Positions 6,379 through 13,788 of a stretch of DNA of 16,155 nt are shown piece by piece. Source of the stretch: JAGFIY01 sp964499285 (GTDB taxonomy: Bacteria > Bacteroidota > Ignavibacteria > Ignavibacteriales > Melioribacteraceae). Position 1 is the stretch's first letter. Each line of letters opens with the position of its first letter. Location of the stretch: positions 1 to 16,155 of the forward strand of contig CAZCLA010000053.1 in assembly GCA_964499285.1 (NCBI GenBank), in the 5' to 3' direction. The notes beneath the pieces are model-generated. The model made no database searches. It saw only the letters and a list, made by a program, of their open reading frames with translations, and was not told the origin of the DNA. A program made the translations under genes and the position numbers.

Positions 6379-8292
6379 TTATTCATCAAACCGCTCAACT
6401 ATCTTCATATTCTGATGGTTATATATATCCTTTCCTTCCGGAGTGTATAAATATTCAATTCTGTTTTGATAGAACTCGGTGATTTTTCCGCGCACCATTT
6501 TTAATGTGTTGTTCATAAATTGATTCTGTTCGGTGAATCCTTCACCGAGCAAAGCAAAAGATGCGGGAAGCCATCTTTCGGGAAACTCATTTTCGTACTC
6601 ACCGCCGGATTTAAATTTATCAATATCCTTTTGAACAAGCTCTATCGCTTTAGTTTGTCCATCCTTTGTTTGAATTGTTAACGAGATTTTTTTTAATTCA
6701 TTTTTTATTACTTCTTTGTTTGGGACTATCAAAGCAATAGTGTAAGGGTTCTGGTTATTGTGAAGCATTACCTGTTCAATAAAACTAGATTTCTCAACCA
6801 GCGCTTCTTCAATTCCTTCGGGAGAGTATTTTTCACCGTCGCTCGCGATCAGTAAACTTTTAAATCTGCCGAGAACATATAGATATCCGTCTTCATCAAG
6901 ATAGCCCATATCGCCGGTATAAAGCCAGCCGTCTTTAATTGTTTCGTTGGTTGCTTTGTCGTTTTTCCAGTAACCTTTCATCACATTTTCGCCTTTGCAG
7001 ACGATCTCCCCTTTTTGTCCAACCGGAACTTCCATTCCGTCCTCATTACAAATTTTTACATCAAGATTTACAACTATCTTACCCGAAGAACCAAGTTTAT
7101 GCTGTGCAGGAACATTTGCCGAGATTATAGGAGCCGCTTCAGACAAACCATAACCCTGAAACATTGGAGTCCCAATAGCATAAAAGAATTTCTGCAATTC
7201 GATATCGAGCAAAGCACCGCCGCCGATGAAAAACTCTAGTCTTCCGCCAAAGCCTTCACGAATTTTACTGAAGAGAATTTTATCATAAAGCGAGATCAAA
7301 GGCTTTTTCAATTTGCGAAGTCCTTTTCCTTTATTGCAGCCTAAACCATTGTAATCATATGCTGTTTCAAGAGCTTTGTTAAAAAGCTTCTCTACCTTTT
7401 CCCCTTTTGCTCGAATGCCGGCTTCAATATTTTTTCTGAAGTTTTTTGCAAGAGCAGGAACGCTTAACAAGAATGTTGGTTTAATCTCTTTTATATTTTG
7501 AGGAATGTTTCGCAGAGTTTCAATCGGTGTACTGCCGACTTGTATTGAAGCCATCGAAGCACCGTTTTTCATCAGAGTATAAATTCCCGCAGTGTGTGCA
7601 AATGAATGATCCCAAGGTAAAATTAAGAGTGAAACATAATATTCGGGAATTGGCAAAAGAGCGGTAGCCTGTTCAACGTTTGCAGTATAGTTTCTGTGAG
7701 TTAAAATAATTCCCTTTGGGTCAGCGGTTGTGCCGGAGGTATAACATATGTTTGCGTTGTCACCTTCTTTAATAGACTGCCAAGTTCTGTTGAAATATTC
7801 TTCATTGTCTTGTAAATATTTTTCGCCCATCTTGAATACATCATCTTTTGTGATTTCATCATCGTGCAAATCGGAAATATTATCTAATACGACAATCTTT
7901 TCTAAATCGGGCAAATCATTTTTTATGCGGCGAATTTTTTGCAAATGATTTTTTGATACAACAACAAACTTGGATTCAGAATGGGCTATTCGAAACTTTA
8001 AGTCATTAGGCTCATCAATTTTTACCGAGATTGGAACATTAACACCGCCGCAGTAAAGAATAGCAAGCTCGCTCATCACCCAATCGTTTCTTCCTTCGGA
8101 TATTAACGCAGCTCTGTCACCTTTTTGCAAACCGAGTTTCAATAAACCAGCGGCAAACTTGTAAACAAGCGGTTTCATATCGCCGTAAGTCAGCGGTTCA
8201 TATTTGTCGAATAGTTTTTCCCACATTAATGGATTGTTTGCATACTTATTTGCGCTTTCTTCGAATAGATTGGGTAAGGTTCTTTGATTCAC
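6379..8292 (-). CDS. AMP-dependent acyl-CoA synthetase (long-chain fatty acid-CoA ligase type)
   Basis: A 637-residue ANL-superfamily ligase of the long-chain type (FadD15-like). It activates a carboxylic acid with ATP to an acyl-AMP and then passes it to CoA. Motifs in order: P-loop YTSGTTADPKG (184-194), GYGLSEAAP (380-388), YTGDMGYLDEDGYLYVLGR (458-476) with the adenylate-binding Asp and hinge Arg, and GEKYSPEGIEEAL (486-498). The C-terminal catalytic lysine is probably in the segment NNTLKMVRGKI near 600. Length is normal for the group. No signal peptide or anchor. It is the last gene of a minus-strand operon, starting 14 bases after the DUF6599-like gene, with an AGGA-like ribosome site. 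Cognate acid not determinable; a long-chain fatty acid is the default expectation. Confidence 0.92.
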   Translation of the reverse strand: MNQRTLPNLFEESANKYANNPLMWEKLFDKYEPLTYGDMKPLVYKFAAGLLKLGLQKGDRAALISEGRNDWVMSELAILYCGGVNVPISVKIDEPNDLKFRIAHSESKFVVVSKNHLQKIRRIKNDLPDLEKIVVLDNISDLHDDEITKDDVFKMGEKYLQDNEEYFNRTWQSIKEGDNANICYTSGTTADPKGIILTHRNYTANVEQATALLPIPEYYVSLLILPWDHSFAHTAGIYTLMKNGASMASIQVGSTPIETLRNIPQNIKEIKPTFLLSVPALAKNFRKNIEAGIRAKGEKVEKLFNKALETAYDYNGLGCNKGKGLRKLKKPLISLYDKILFSKIREGFGGRLEFFIGGGALLDIELQKFFYAIGTPMFQGYGLSEAAPIISANVPAQHKLGSSGKIVVNLDVKICNEDGMEVPVGQKGEIVCKGENVMKGYWKNDKATNETIKDGWLYTGDMGYLDEDGYLYVLGRFKSLLIASDGEKYSPEGIEEALVEKSSFIEQVMLHNNQNPYTIALIVPNKEVIKNELKKISLTIQTKDGQTKAIELVQKDIDKFKSGGEYENEFPERWLPASFALLGEGFTEQNQFMNNTLKMVRGKITEFYQNRIEYLYTPEGKDIYNHQNMKIVERFDE

Positions 8293-8306
8293 GGTATCCT
8301 CGGCGA

Positions 8307-9125
8307 CTATTTTATAAATTTATCTATTTTCTCTTGATCCAAATTTGACTCATACAAAACAATTTCCTTGTTTGAAATATTTTCTATAGTAACGAAGTTT
8401 TTATTAGTGCTTAGAAATTTTTCTGCATCTTCATTAGAATCGAAAAGAACCTTTGCAATATTTAAAAATCCATCTTCTACTTTGATGGGTAGCAAAACGA
8501 CGTCATAATTATTATAACCAGAGAAATACTTTTCCCATCTTGGGAAACCATTTTGCAAACCAAGCTTACCTTTTATCAACTTAATCTGATTCTGATATGG
8601 TTTAAACGGATTTTGTTGAAAATATTTGGGGACAATAAAGCTTTGCAATTCAATATTAGACAGCAATTTTTCAAATAAATGAAGAGAATAATTTTGAGCT
8701 TCTCTATTGCCGGATTGATTTGAAATGGAGAAATAATAACCTCCAACCGTTGCTTGTAATTGATAAGGAGTAATACAAATATATTTTACAAGAGAGTCGG
8801 TTATGTCACAATTAAATTTATTAATAGAATAAATTCCGAAGGCTTCTTCTAATCCTGTCATACCATAAACTTCAACCCGATATATGTTATCGTTATAATT
8901 TATCTCTTGAAGTAAAGTTCTATCAAGTCCGTATTCGAGATAAAGATCAGCGCCGCCGTTGATTAATCCCCAAAGTTCTTCGCCTACATAAAATTCAGTT
9001 CTTGTAATCACTCCGCCGGATACATCTTCTTGATAAAGTTGAGGAAACTCTTTTTGTTGAGCTTTTGATATCAAGCTTACAAGGAACACCAGAAATATCA
9101 GTGCAAATATTTTTTTGTTATTCAT
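8307..9125 (-). CDS. Secreted DUF6599-like protein
   Basis: A 272-residue protein with a clear Sec signal peptide (MNNKKIFALIFLVFLVSLIS, likely cleaved near residue 22), so it should be periplasmic or outer-surface. The mature region carries INGGADLYLEYG (55-66) and VEVYGMTGLEEAFGIYS (84-100), which I associate with the DUF6599 family; its biochemical role is unknown. No cysteine follows the signal, so it is not a lipoprotein. It starts only 2 bases after the restored stop of the DUF362 gene and is followed by the ligase gene, so translation is probably coupled. DUF6599-type and DUF362-type genes being side by side suggests a joint role outside the cytoplasm; that is inference. Confidence 0.7.
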   Translation of the reverse strand: MNNKKIFALIFLVFLVSLISKAQQKEFPQLYQEDVSGGVITRTEFYVGEELWGLINGGADLYLEYGLDRTLLQEINYNDNIYRVEVYGMTGLEEAFGIYSINKFNCDITDSLVKYICITPYQLQATVGGYYFSISNQSGNREAQNYSLHLFEKLLSNIELQSFIVPKYFQQNPFKPYQNQIKLIKGKLGLQNGFPRWEKYFSGYNNYDVVLLPIKVEDGFLNIAKVLFDSNEDAEKFLSTNKNFVTIENISNKEIVLYESNLDQEKIDKFIK

Positions 9126-9127
9126 AA

Positions 9128-10455
9128 TTAGGTCAGATCAATTTTGTTGAAATGTATTTTACTGTTATCGGCAACACCGAGTTTTAAATTTTCCGCCATA
9201 GCTAAGAAAGCCGAACCGCGCGGTGATTCTTCTTCTTGCAATCCTTCTTCGATTCGTTTCTTCGTAACTATGTTTAAGCCAATTCTATCAACAGCAACTG
9301 GATCAGTTCCGNNNNNNNNNNNNNNNNNNNNNNNNNNNNNNNNNNNNNNNNNNNNNNNNNNNNNNNNNNNNNNNNNNNNNNNNNNNNNNNNNNNNNNNNN
9401 NNNNNNNNNNNTTTCTTCGTAACTATGTTTAAGCCAATTCTATCAACAGCAACTGGATCAGTTCCGATTAATACGGTGTTGTAATTTGTAAAGAATTGCG
9501 GAACTGCAGAAGGCCCGCCATTGAAACAACCTTTAATTCCATCAACAATATTTAAAACAACTTTATCGCGTAGCGGAGGAAATGCACAAACTTCGGCAAC
9601 GGTTTCTGCCCAAAGTTTTTCGTGAAGACGACCTGTATTTGTAATTGCACCATAAGATAAGTTCTTCATACAAAGGGTAACTGAAGTACCAGCGTTTTTG
9701 AGTATAGGGATGTTTATAATTTTATCGCACATCTCTGTTACAATTTTTGTGAAATAAGAATACTTGCCTGTGTTAACCATATAAGGCAAAGTCTCTGGAC
9801 GATATTCCGTTTCAACTTCAGCCCAGTAAAACCACTTTTTGTCAATCATTCTAAGCGAATAAAGTTCTTCGTTTTCATCATACATTGTCCCGTTTTCACC
9901 TTTGCGCTCGGTTCCTATAATTTTGATTCCCGGAAAATTTTCTTCGGTTATTCCCGACTCAAATATTTGTTCTTCTCTTCTGTCCCAAATAATCAAATTG
10001 TTTTTTGGAATTCCGGCTTCTTGAAGTTGGTTGACAATTGCAAGCGTAACTTCAACCGATGTTGATAATGTTGGTCCGGCAACCGGATTTACTTTCAATC
10101 CAATTTTGTCGTTTTCATTAACGAATTGAAGCCAAGCATCTTTTAAAGTCACTGCGCCTGTTAACGATAACATTCCCTCGGCAATCATTTTGTAAGCGGC
10201 ATCGTAAACTATTTTGTTATCAACAACGGGATTTGGGTGATTGACCTGAACTACTTTTCCGGGGTATTTGCCCGGCATTGAGTTTTCATTACGTGGATGT
10301 TTTAAAGCATCTTCGATGTTAGTTTTTGGTTTCTCTGCTTCTTGTAAGGTCTTAGCAATTTTGTTATTCGTAAATATCGGAGATAAAGCAAAGCCCGCGC
10401 CTGTTAAAGATGAAATTTTGAAAAAGTTTCTTCTGGAAAGTTTGTTAGATTTCAT
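9128..10455 (-). CDS. Tat-exported DUF362 domain protein (spans assembly gap)
   Basis: The N-terminus has a twin-arginine signal, SRRNFFK (7-13), followed by a hydrophobic stretch to about residue 28, so export in folded form is expected. The body (about 60-385) matches the DUF362 family, with a KIGLKVNPVAGPT segment and a C-terminal GTDPVAVDRIGLNIVTKK. No ferredoxin-type cysteine cluster is visible, unlike some DUF362 proteins. The N run at 9312-9411 breaks the frame as given. Joining 9467 directly to 9311 gives 390 residues ending IHFNKIDLT, with TAA at 9128-9130. That restored stop is 2 bases before the next gene, which supports the repair. An AAGGAA site precedes the ATG. First gene of the DUF362-DUF6599-ligase operon. 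Function of the family is not established. Confidence 0.8.
9257..9466. other. Scaffold gap (100 N, 9312-9411) flanked by an exact 55-base duplication
   Basis: Bases 9257-9311 are repeated exactly at 9412-9466 on either side of 100 Ns. As at the first gap, the duplication is exactly 55 bases and its removal restores one continuous frame, here the DUF362 gene. I read it as an assembler overlap rather than a biological repeat. Confidence 0.9.
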
Positions 10456-10554
10456 TTTCGATTCCTTATTTGTAGTAGAAGGAAAAGTTGAGACGTGTAA
10501 TTTAATTATTAGTTCAATAATTTATTTACGAATCAAATCGGTGTTGGTGTCTTA

Positions 10555-10562
10555 TATTTTTG
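10555..10562 (+). promoter_or_regulatory. Candidate -7 promoter box for the NTF2-like gene
   Basis: TATTTTTG fits the TAnnTTTG box and lies 39 bases before the ATG at 10602, inside the 146-base divergent interval between the DUF362 gene and this gene. No clear -33 TTTG is seen about 20 bases upstream. In an AT-rich spacer such an 8-mer can occur by chance. Confidence 0.3.
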
Positions 10563-10601
10563 TTTAGTAAACTTCTGCACTAATTGTATTAGGAGAGGAA
10601 A

Positions 10602-10961
10602 ATGAAATCACCAAAGGAAATTTTAATGAAGTGGGTAGGGCATTTTAACAATGCCGATGTTGAAGCATTGATAAATTTGTATGCCGAAGATGCAGTTAAT
10701 CATCAAGTTGCAAATGAGCCGATTGAAGGCAAAGCTGCAATTAAAGTAATGTTTGAAAAAGAATTTGCGCAGGCAGAGATGACCTGCATTGTAGAAAATA
10801 TGTTTGAAGACGGAGAGTGGGCAATTATGGAATGGAAAGACCCGCTTGGTTTAAGAGGCTGCGGGTTCTTTAAAATTGTGAACGAGAAAATTGTTTTCCA
10901 AAGAGGTTATTGGGATAAACTTTCGTTCTTAAAGATGCATAATCTATCAATTGAGTTATGA
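10602..10961 (+). CDS. NTF2/SnoaL-like domain protein
   Basis: A 119-residue single-domain protein of the cone-shaped alpha+beta-barrel NTF2-like superfamily. The start MKSPKEILMKWVGHFNNADVE followed by ALINLYAEDAVNHQV is the characteristic first helix and the D-A-V-N-H turn of SnoaL-like proteins; a GKAAI helix and the late strands GEWAIMEWKD and GCGFFKIVNEKI complete the fold. Members include isomerases, cyclases, dehydratases and non-catalytic ligand carriers, so no reaction can be named. A strong AGGAGAGG site (10591-10598) fixes the start. It is transcribed alone, diverging from the DUF362 operon and converging on the metallophosphoesterase, whose stop is 6 bases away. Confidence 0.8.
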   Translation: MKSPKEILMKWVGHFNNADVEALINLYAEDAVNHQVANEPIEGKAAIKVMFEKEFAQAEMTCIVENMFEDGEWAIMEWKDPLGLRGCGFFKIVNEKIVFQRGYWDKLSFLKMHNLSIEL

Positions 10962-10967
10962 ATAATA

Positions 10968-12125
10968 TTACTCAAAATTGATTTTAATATTGACAACCTC
11001 TGCTCTGCTTCCGGTTCTGACAGGTGGTCCCCAACCAGCAAAACCGCTTGAAACATAATAATGAGTATCCCCGATTTTTTTATAACCGTAGCTTATTTCG
11101 TAAATCATTGAAGTCACATAATTTAACGGCCATAGTTGACCATGATGTGTATGCCCGGAAATTTGAAGATCAATTTTATTTTTTTCGGCTGTTTCTAATT
11201 TAAGCGGCTGATGATCCAGTAATATTAAAGGATACTCGCCAGGTAAAGTTGATGTTATTTCATTTAATTCTTTTCGTCCGAATGCAGAAAAGCGTTCTTT
11301 ATCATTATCTTCTCTCCCAACTAAATAGAAACTGCTGTCTATTAGAATTGCGTTATCCCTTAGCACTTTAATTCCATGCTCTTCCATATAATTAACCGCA
11401 GCTTCCGCGCCTCCGATGTACTCATGATTTCCGGTAACAGCAAAGGTACCATACTTCGATTTCAACTTTCTTAAGTCATCACCTAAATTCTTTTGAATTA
11501 CCGGTCCTATATCTTCATCAAATATATCTCCAGCCAGAAGGATTATATCGGCGTTTAAAGAATTAATTTTAGCAACCAAATCATTTAATCTAGATTTTCC
11601 GACAATCGTACCTAAGTGAATATCAGAAGCAGCAGCTATGTTTAACATTTTTATATTTGAGTTCTTTTTAGGCAGAGTTAATTCGATTTTTTCAATTTTT
11701 GGCGTTAGAAAATTTATAAAACCATAAATAACAATTGCGGTGGTAATGAGAATTGTCGAAAACAATACTATCAACTTTACCTTAGCATAATTAGTTTCGA
11801 TAATCTTTGGAAAAACGCTAAAGAAAAAATTTGATAGTCTCAAAAGATCAAACAAAAGAGCAAACAAGAAAAAATAAAGCATGAATGCAAGCCAAAGAGA
11901 ACCAACTACAACCAGAGAGTCCGTTAAAATGTTGTTAAAGAAAGATTCCAAAATTCTTCCCGCCCAGAATGAAAGGGATAAAATCAAGAATGTGATTATA
12001 TAATAATTTCTAATGACAGAATCTTTTGGGATTGCAGCAAGTCCTCGGATATAGATGTAGTAGTTTACTGAAACGTAAACAAAAAGCACTATTGATATGA
12101 ATATTATGAAGCTGAAAGTTTTCAT
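10968..12125 (-). CDS. Membrane-anchored calcineurin-like metallophosphoesterase
   Basis: A 385-residue protein. Four hydrophobic segments at about 4-24, 40-58, 70-95 and 116-140 form an N-terminal membrane region. The phosphoesterase domain follows with every metal-ligand motif: SDIHLG (Asp168, His170), LAGDIFDE (Asp200), TGNHEY (Asn233, His234), LLDHQP (His305) and GHTHHGQ (His325, His327). It should bind two metal ions and hydrolyse phosphoester or pyrophosphate bonds; related YkuE/YaeI-type enzymes act on lipid-linked substrates. The side of the membrane on which the active site lies cannot be fixed from sequence alone; four segments with a cytoplasmic N-terminus would place it inside. 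It lies 61 bases downstream of permease 2 and could be cotranscribed with the exporter or have its own promoter. Confidence 0.9.
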   Translation of the reverse strand: MKTFSFIIFISIVLFVYVSVNYYIYIRGLAAIPKDSVIRNYYIITFLILSLSFWAGRILESFFNNILTDSLVVVGSLWLAFMLYFFLFALLFDLLRLSNFFFSVFPKIIETNYAKVKLIVLFSTILITTAIVIYGFINFLTPKIEKIELTLPKKNSNIKMLNIAAASDIHLGTIVGKSRLNDLVAKINSLNADIILLAGDIFDEDIGPVIQKNLGDDLRKLKSKYGTFAVTGNHEYIGGAEAAVNYMEEHGIKVLRDNAILIDSSFYLVGREDNDKERFSAFGRKELNEITSTLPGEYPLILLDHQPLKLETAEKNKIDLQISGHTHHGQLWPLNYVTSMIYEISYGYKKIGDTHYYVSSGFAGWGPPVRTGSRAEVVNIKINFE

Positions 12126-12186
12126 TTGTCTTTTCCGACTCGAAATATAAAAAAGTAAAATTTATTGTTGCTAGACAAACAAAACC

Positions 12187-13317
12187 TCAGTCTATCCGCT
12201 TTTGAAAACGTTGAACACTTAAGCCGAGGATTAAAACGCCTAGCCCAAGCATTGCCAAAAGTTGAGGCCAGAGATCGGCAAAGCCAATTCCTTTTAATAT
12301 AATTCCGCGGATGATAGTCATAAAATATCTAAGCGGAATTATATAAGTAATCGCTTGAATAATTTTCGGCATATTTTCAATCGGGAATGCAAAGCCGGAA
12401 AGAAAGACCATCGGCATCATAATTAAAAAGATTGCAAGCATCATTGCCTGCTGCTGGGTTTTTGAAATTGTAGAAACGAATAATCCGAGTCCGAGTGTTG
12501 AAAGAATAAAAACAAAGGAAGAGATAAACAATAAGGTGACACTCCCTTTCACTGCTATTCCGAAAATAATATTCATTGCGGTAATAACAAGTATAACGGC
12601 TACAAATCCAAGTAACGTAAACGGAATAAGTTTACCAATTATCATTTGTACCGGTTTTATTGGTGTAACAATTAACTGCTCAAGTGTGCCGATTTCTTTT
12701 TCTTTCACAATTGCAAGAGAAGTTAAAATTAATGTAATAATCATCAATAATAGGGCAACTATTCCCGGAACCATAAAATTTCTTGTTTTTAATTCGGGGT
12801 TGTACCAAACACGAGTTTCAGGATGAATGGATCCGACAGGTATCGTCTGTATTCCCAGTTTATTTCGTATTTCTGTAACAATCTCTTTGGAATACTTTTG
12901 AGTTATTCCTTGTAAATATCCGGCAGCAATTGATGCAGTGTTCCCGTCCGATCCGTCAAATATTGCTTGGACCTGCACGGTTTCTCTTCGGTTAATTTTT
13001 TTTTCAAAACCTCGGGGGATTACCAATCCCATAATAACTTTTCCATTATCGATGTGCTCAGATAACTGATCATAATTATCAACGTAATAATCAAATGAGT
13101 AATAACCGGTCGACTCGAAACTCTCAATATATTTTCTGCTGGATTCAGATTTATCCATATCATAAACGGCAGTATGAACAACATTTACGTCAAAATTTGC
13201 CGCGTAACCAAGAAAGATAAGTTGAATGATTGGCGCGACTAATATCATCGCAAACATTTTCGGATCACGTTTGAATTGAAGAAATTCTTTTTTTATGAAG
13301 TAGATTATTGTTTTCAT
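12187..13317 (-). CDS. ABC-2 type export permease (permease 2, YbhR/YhhJ-like)
   Basis: A 376-residue ABC-2 membrane subunit. One hydrophobic segment lies at about 21-43 (MILVAPIIQLIFLGYAANFDV), then a large extracytoplasmic domain of about 130 residues with a GSDGNTASIAAGYLQG segment, then five hydrophobic segments from about 180 to 370. The loop VKEKEIGTLEQLIVTPIKP (205-223) is the conserved coupling region of the family, which contacts the ATPase. Homologous along its length to permease 1 at 13765-14907, so the two probably form a heterodimer. No good Shine-Dalgarno is near the ATG; GGAGA lies 22 bases upstream, and an in-frame TAA precludes an earlier start. It is separated from permease 1 by the inserted four-helix-bundle unit, so its expression may depend on read-through of that unit. 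Confidence 0.9.
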   Translation of the reverse strand: MKTIIYFIKKEFLQFKRDPKMFAMILVAPIIQLIFLGYAANFDVNVVHTAVYDMDKSESSRKYIESFESTGYYSFDYYVDNYDQLSEHIDNGKVIMGLVIPRGFEKKINRRETVQVQAIFDGSDGNTASIAAGYLQGITQKYSKEIVTEIRNKLGIQTIPVGSIHPETRVWYNPELKTRNFMVPGIVALLLMIITLILTSLAIVKEKEIGTLEQLIVTPIKPVQMIIGKLIPFTLLGFVAVILVITAMNIIFGIAVKGSVTLLFISSFVFILSTLGLGLFVSTISKTQQQAMMLAIFLIMMPMVFLSGFAFPIENMPKIIQAITYIIPLRYFMTIIRGIILKGIGFADLWPQLLAMLGLGVLILGLSVQRFQKRID

Positions 13318-13361
13318 TTTTTATGTTTACACTTAATCTCCGAGCGTGCTTAGCAAGAAGC

Positions 13362-13788
13362 AAGAAGAAAGGAGCTAGGAGATAGAATTTTTATTATTCT
13401 TTTTTATCGAGTTTGTATATCCACTAATTAGTTTGCTGACTTCATTTGTTGGTTCAATCAAATCATCAATTTTGCAATACTTTAAATCTCTTGCTAAGAT
13501 TAAGTAATACTTTAATTCCTCAAGAGAACCTTCAGCCACATTGAAAAATCTCAGTTTATCCTTTGGTGTTTTCTTTTTGTATCCTTCAGCAATGTTTGCC
13601 GGAATTGAAATTGCTGAACGTCTCATTTGAGATGTTAAAGAGTATAACTCTTCTTTGGGAAACGACTTTGTTAGTGTATATATGCTGAGCACCAACTTGT
13701 GAGCTTTTTGCCAAACGATTAATTCGGTAAAACTTTTTGATTTGTTCATTTTATCTCCTTTCTCCTAACTCCTAGCTTCTTTCTTCTT
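13362..13788. mobile_element. Inverted-repeat-bounded four-helix-bundle (IVS-like) unit inserted between two permease genes
   Basis: AAGAAGAAAGGAGCTAGGAG at 13362-13381 is matched in inverted orientation at 13769-13788 with 19 of 20 positions complementary. The arms enclose a single gene, the four-helix-bundle ORF. The right-hand side also contains variant copies of a short TAGGAG-type unit, including the ORF's own ribosome site. Both the ORF's stop (TAG, 13375-13377) and the permease 1 stop (TAG, 13765-13767) lie in or next to the arms. 23S rRNA intervening sequences have this same layout: an IVS protein gene between complementary ends. I found no target duplication and no transposase. The mobile label is inference. 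Confidence 0.5.
13375..13749 (-). CDS. Four-helix-bundle protein (23S rRNA intervening-sequence type)
   Basis: A 124-residue protein of the four-helix-bundle family first named from 23S rRNA intervening sequences. Hallmarks: FTELIVWQKAHKLVLSIY (7-24), SLTSQMRRSAISIPANIAEG (37-56) and FFNVAEGSLEELKYYLILAR (68-87). The role is unknown; relatives form pentamers, and one (Avd) assists diversity-generating retroelements, but no retroelement reverse transcriptase or variable repeat is visible here. It is encoded between permease 1 and permease 2 on the same strand and enclosed by a 20-base inverted repeat. AGGAG about 5 bases before the ATG is part of the repeat region. It probably has no functional link to the exporter and looks like an insertion in the operon. 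Confidence 0.88.
   Translation of the reverse strand: MNKSKSFTELIVWQKAHKLVLSIYTLTKSFPKEELYSLTSQMRRSAISIPANIAEGYKKKTPKDKLRFFNVAEGSLEELKYYLILARDLKYCKIDDLIEPTNEVSKLISGYTNSIKKNNKNSIS

Noticed and set aside
13375..13749. Four-helix-bundle protein as the Avd accessory of a diversity-generating retroelement
   Set aside because: No reverse transcriptase gene or template/variable repeat pair is visible anywhere in the window.
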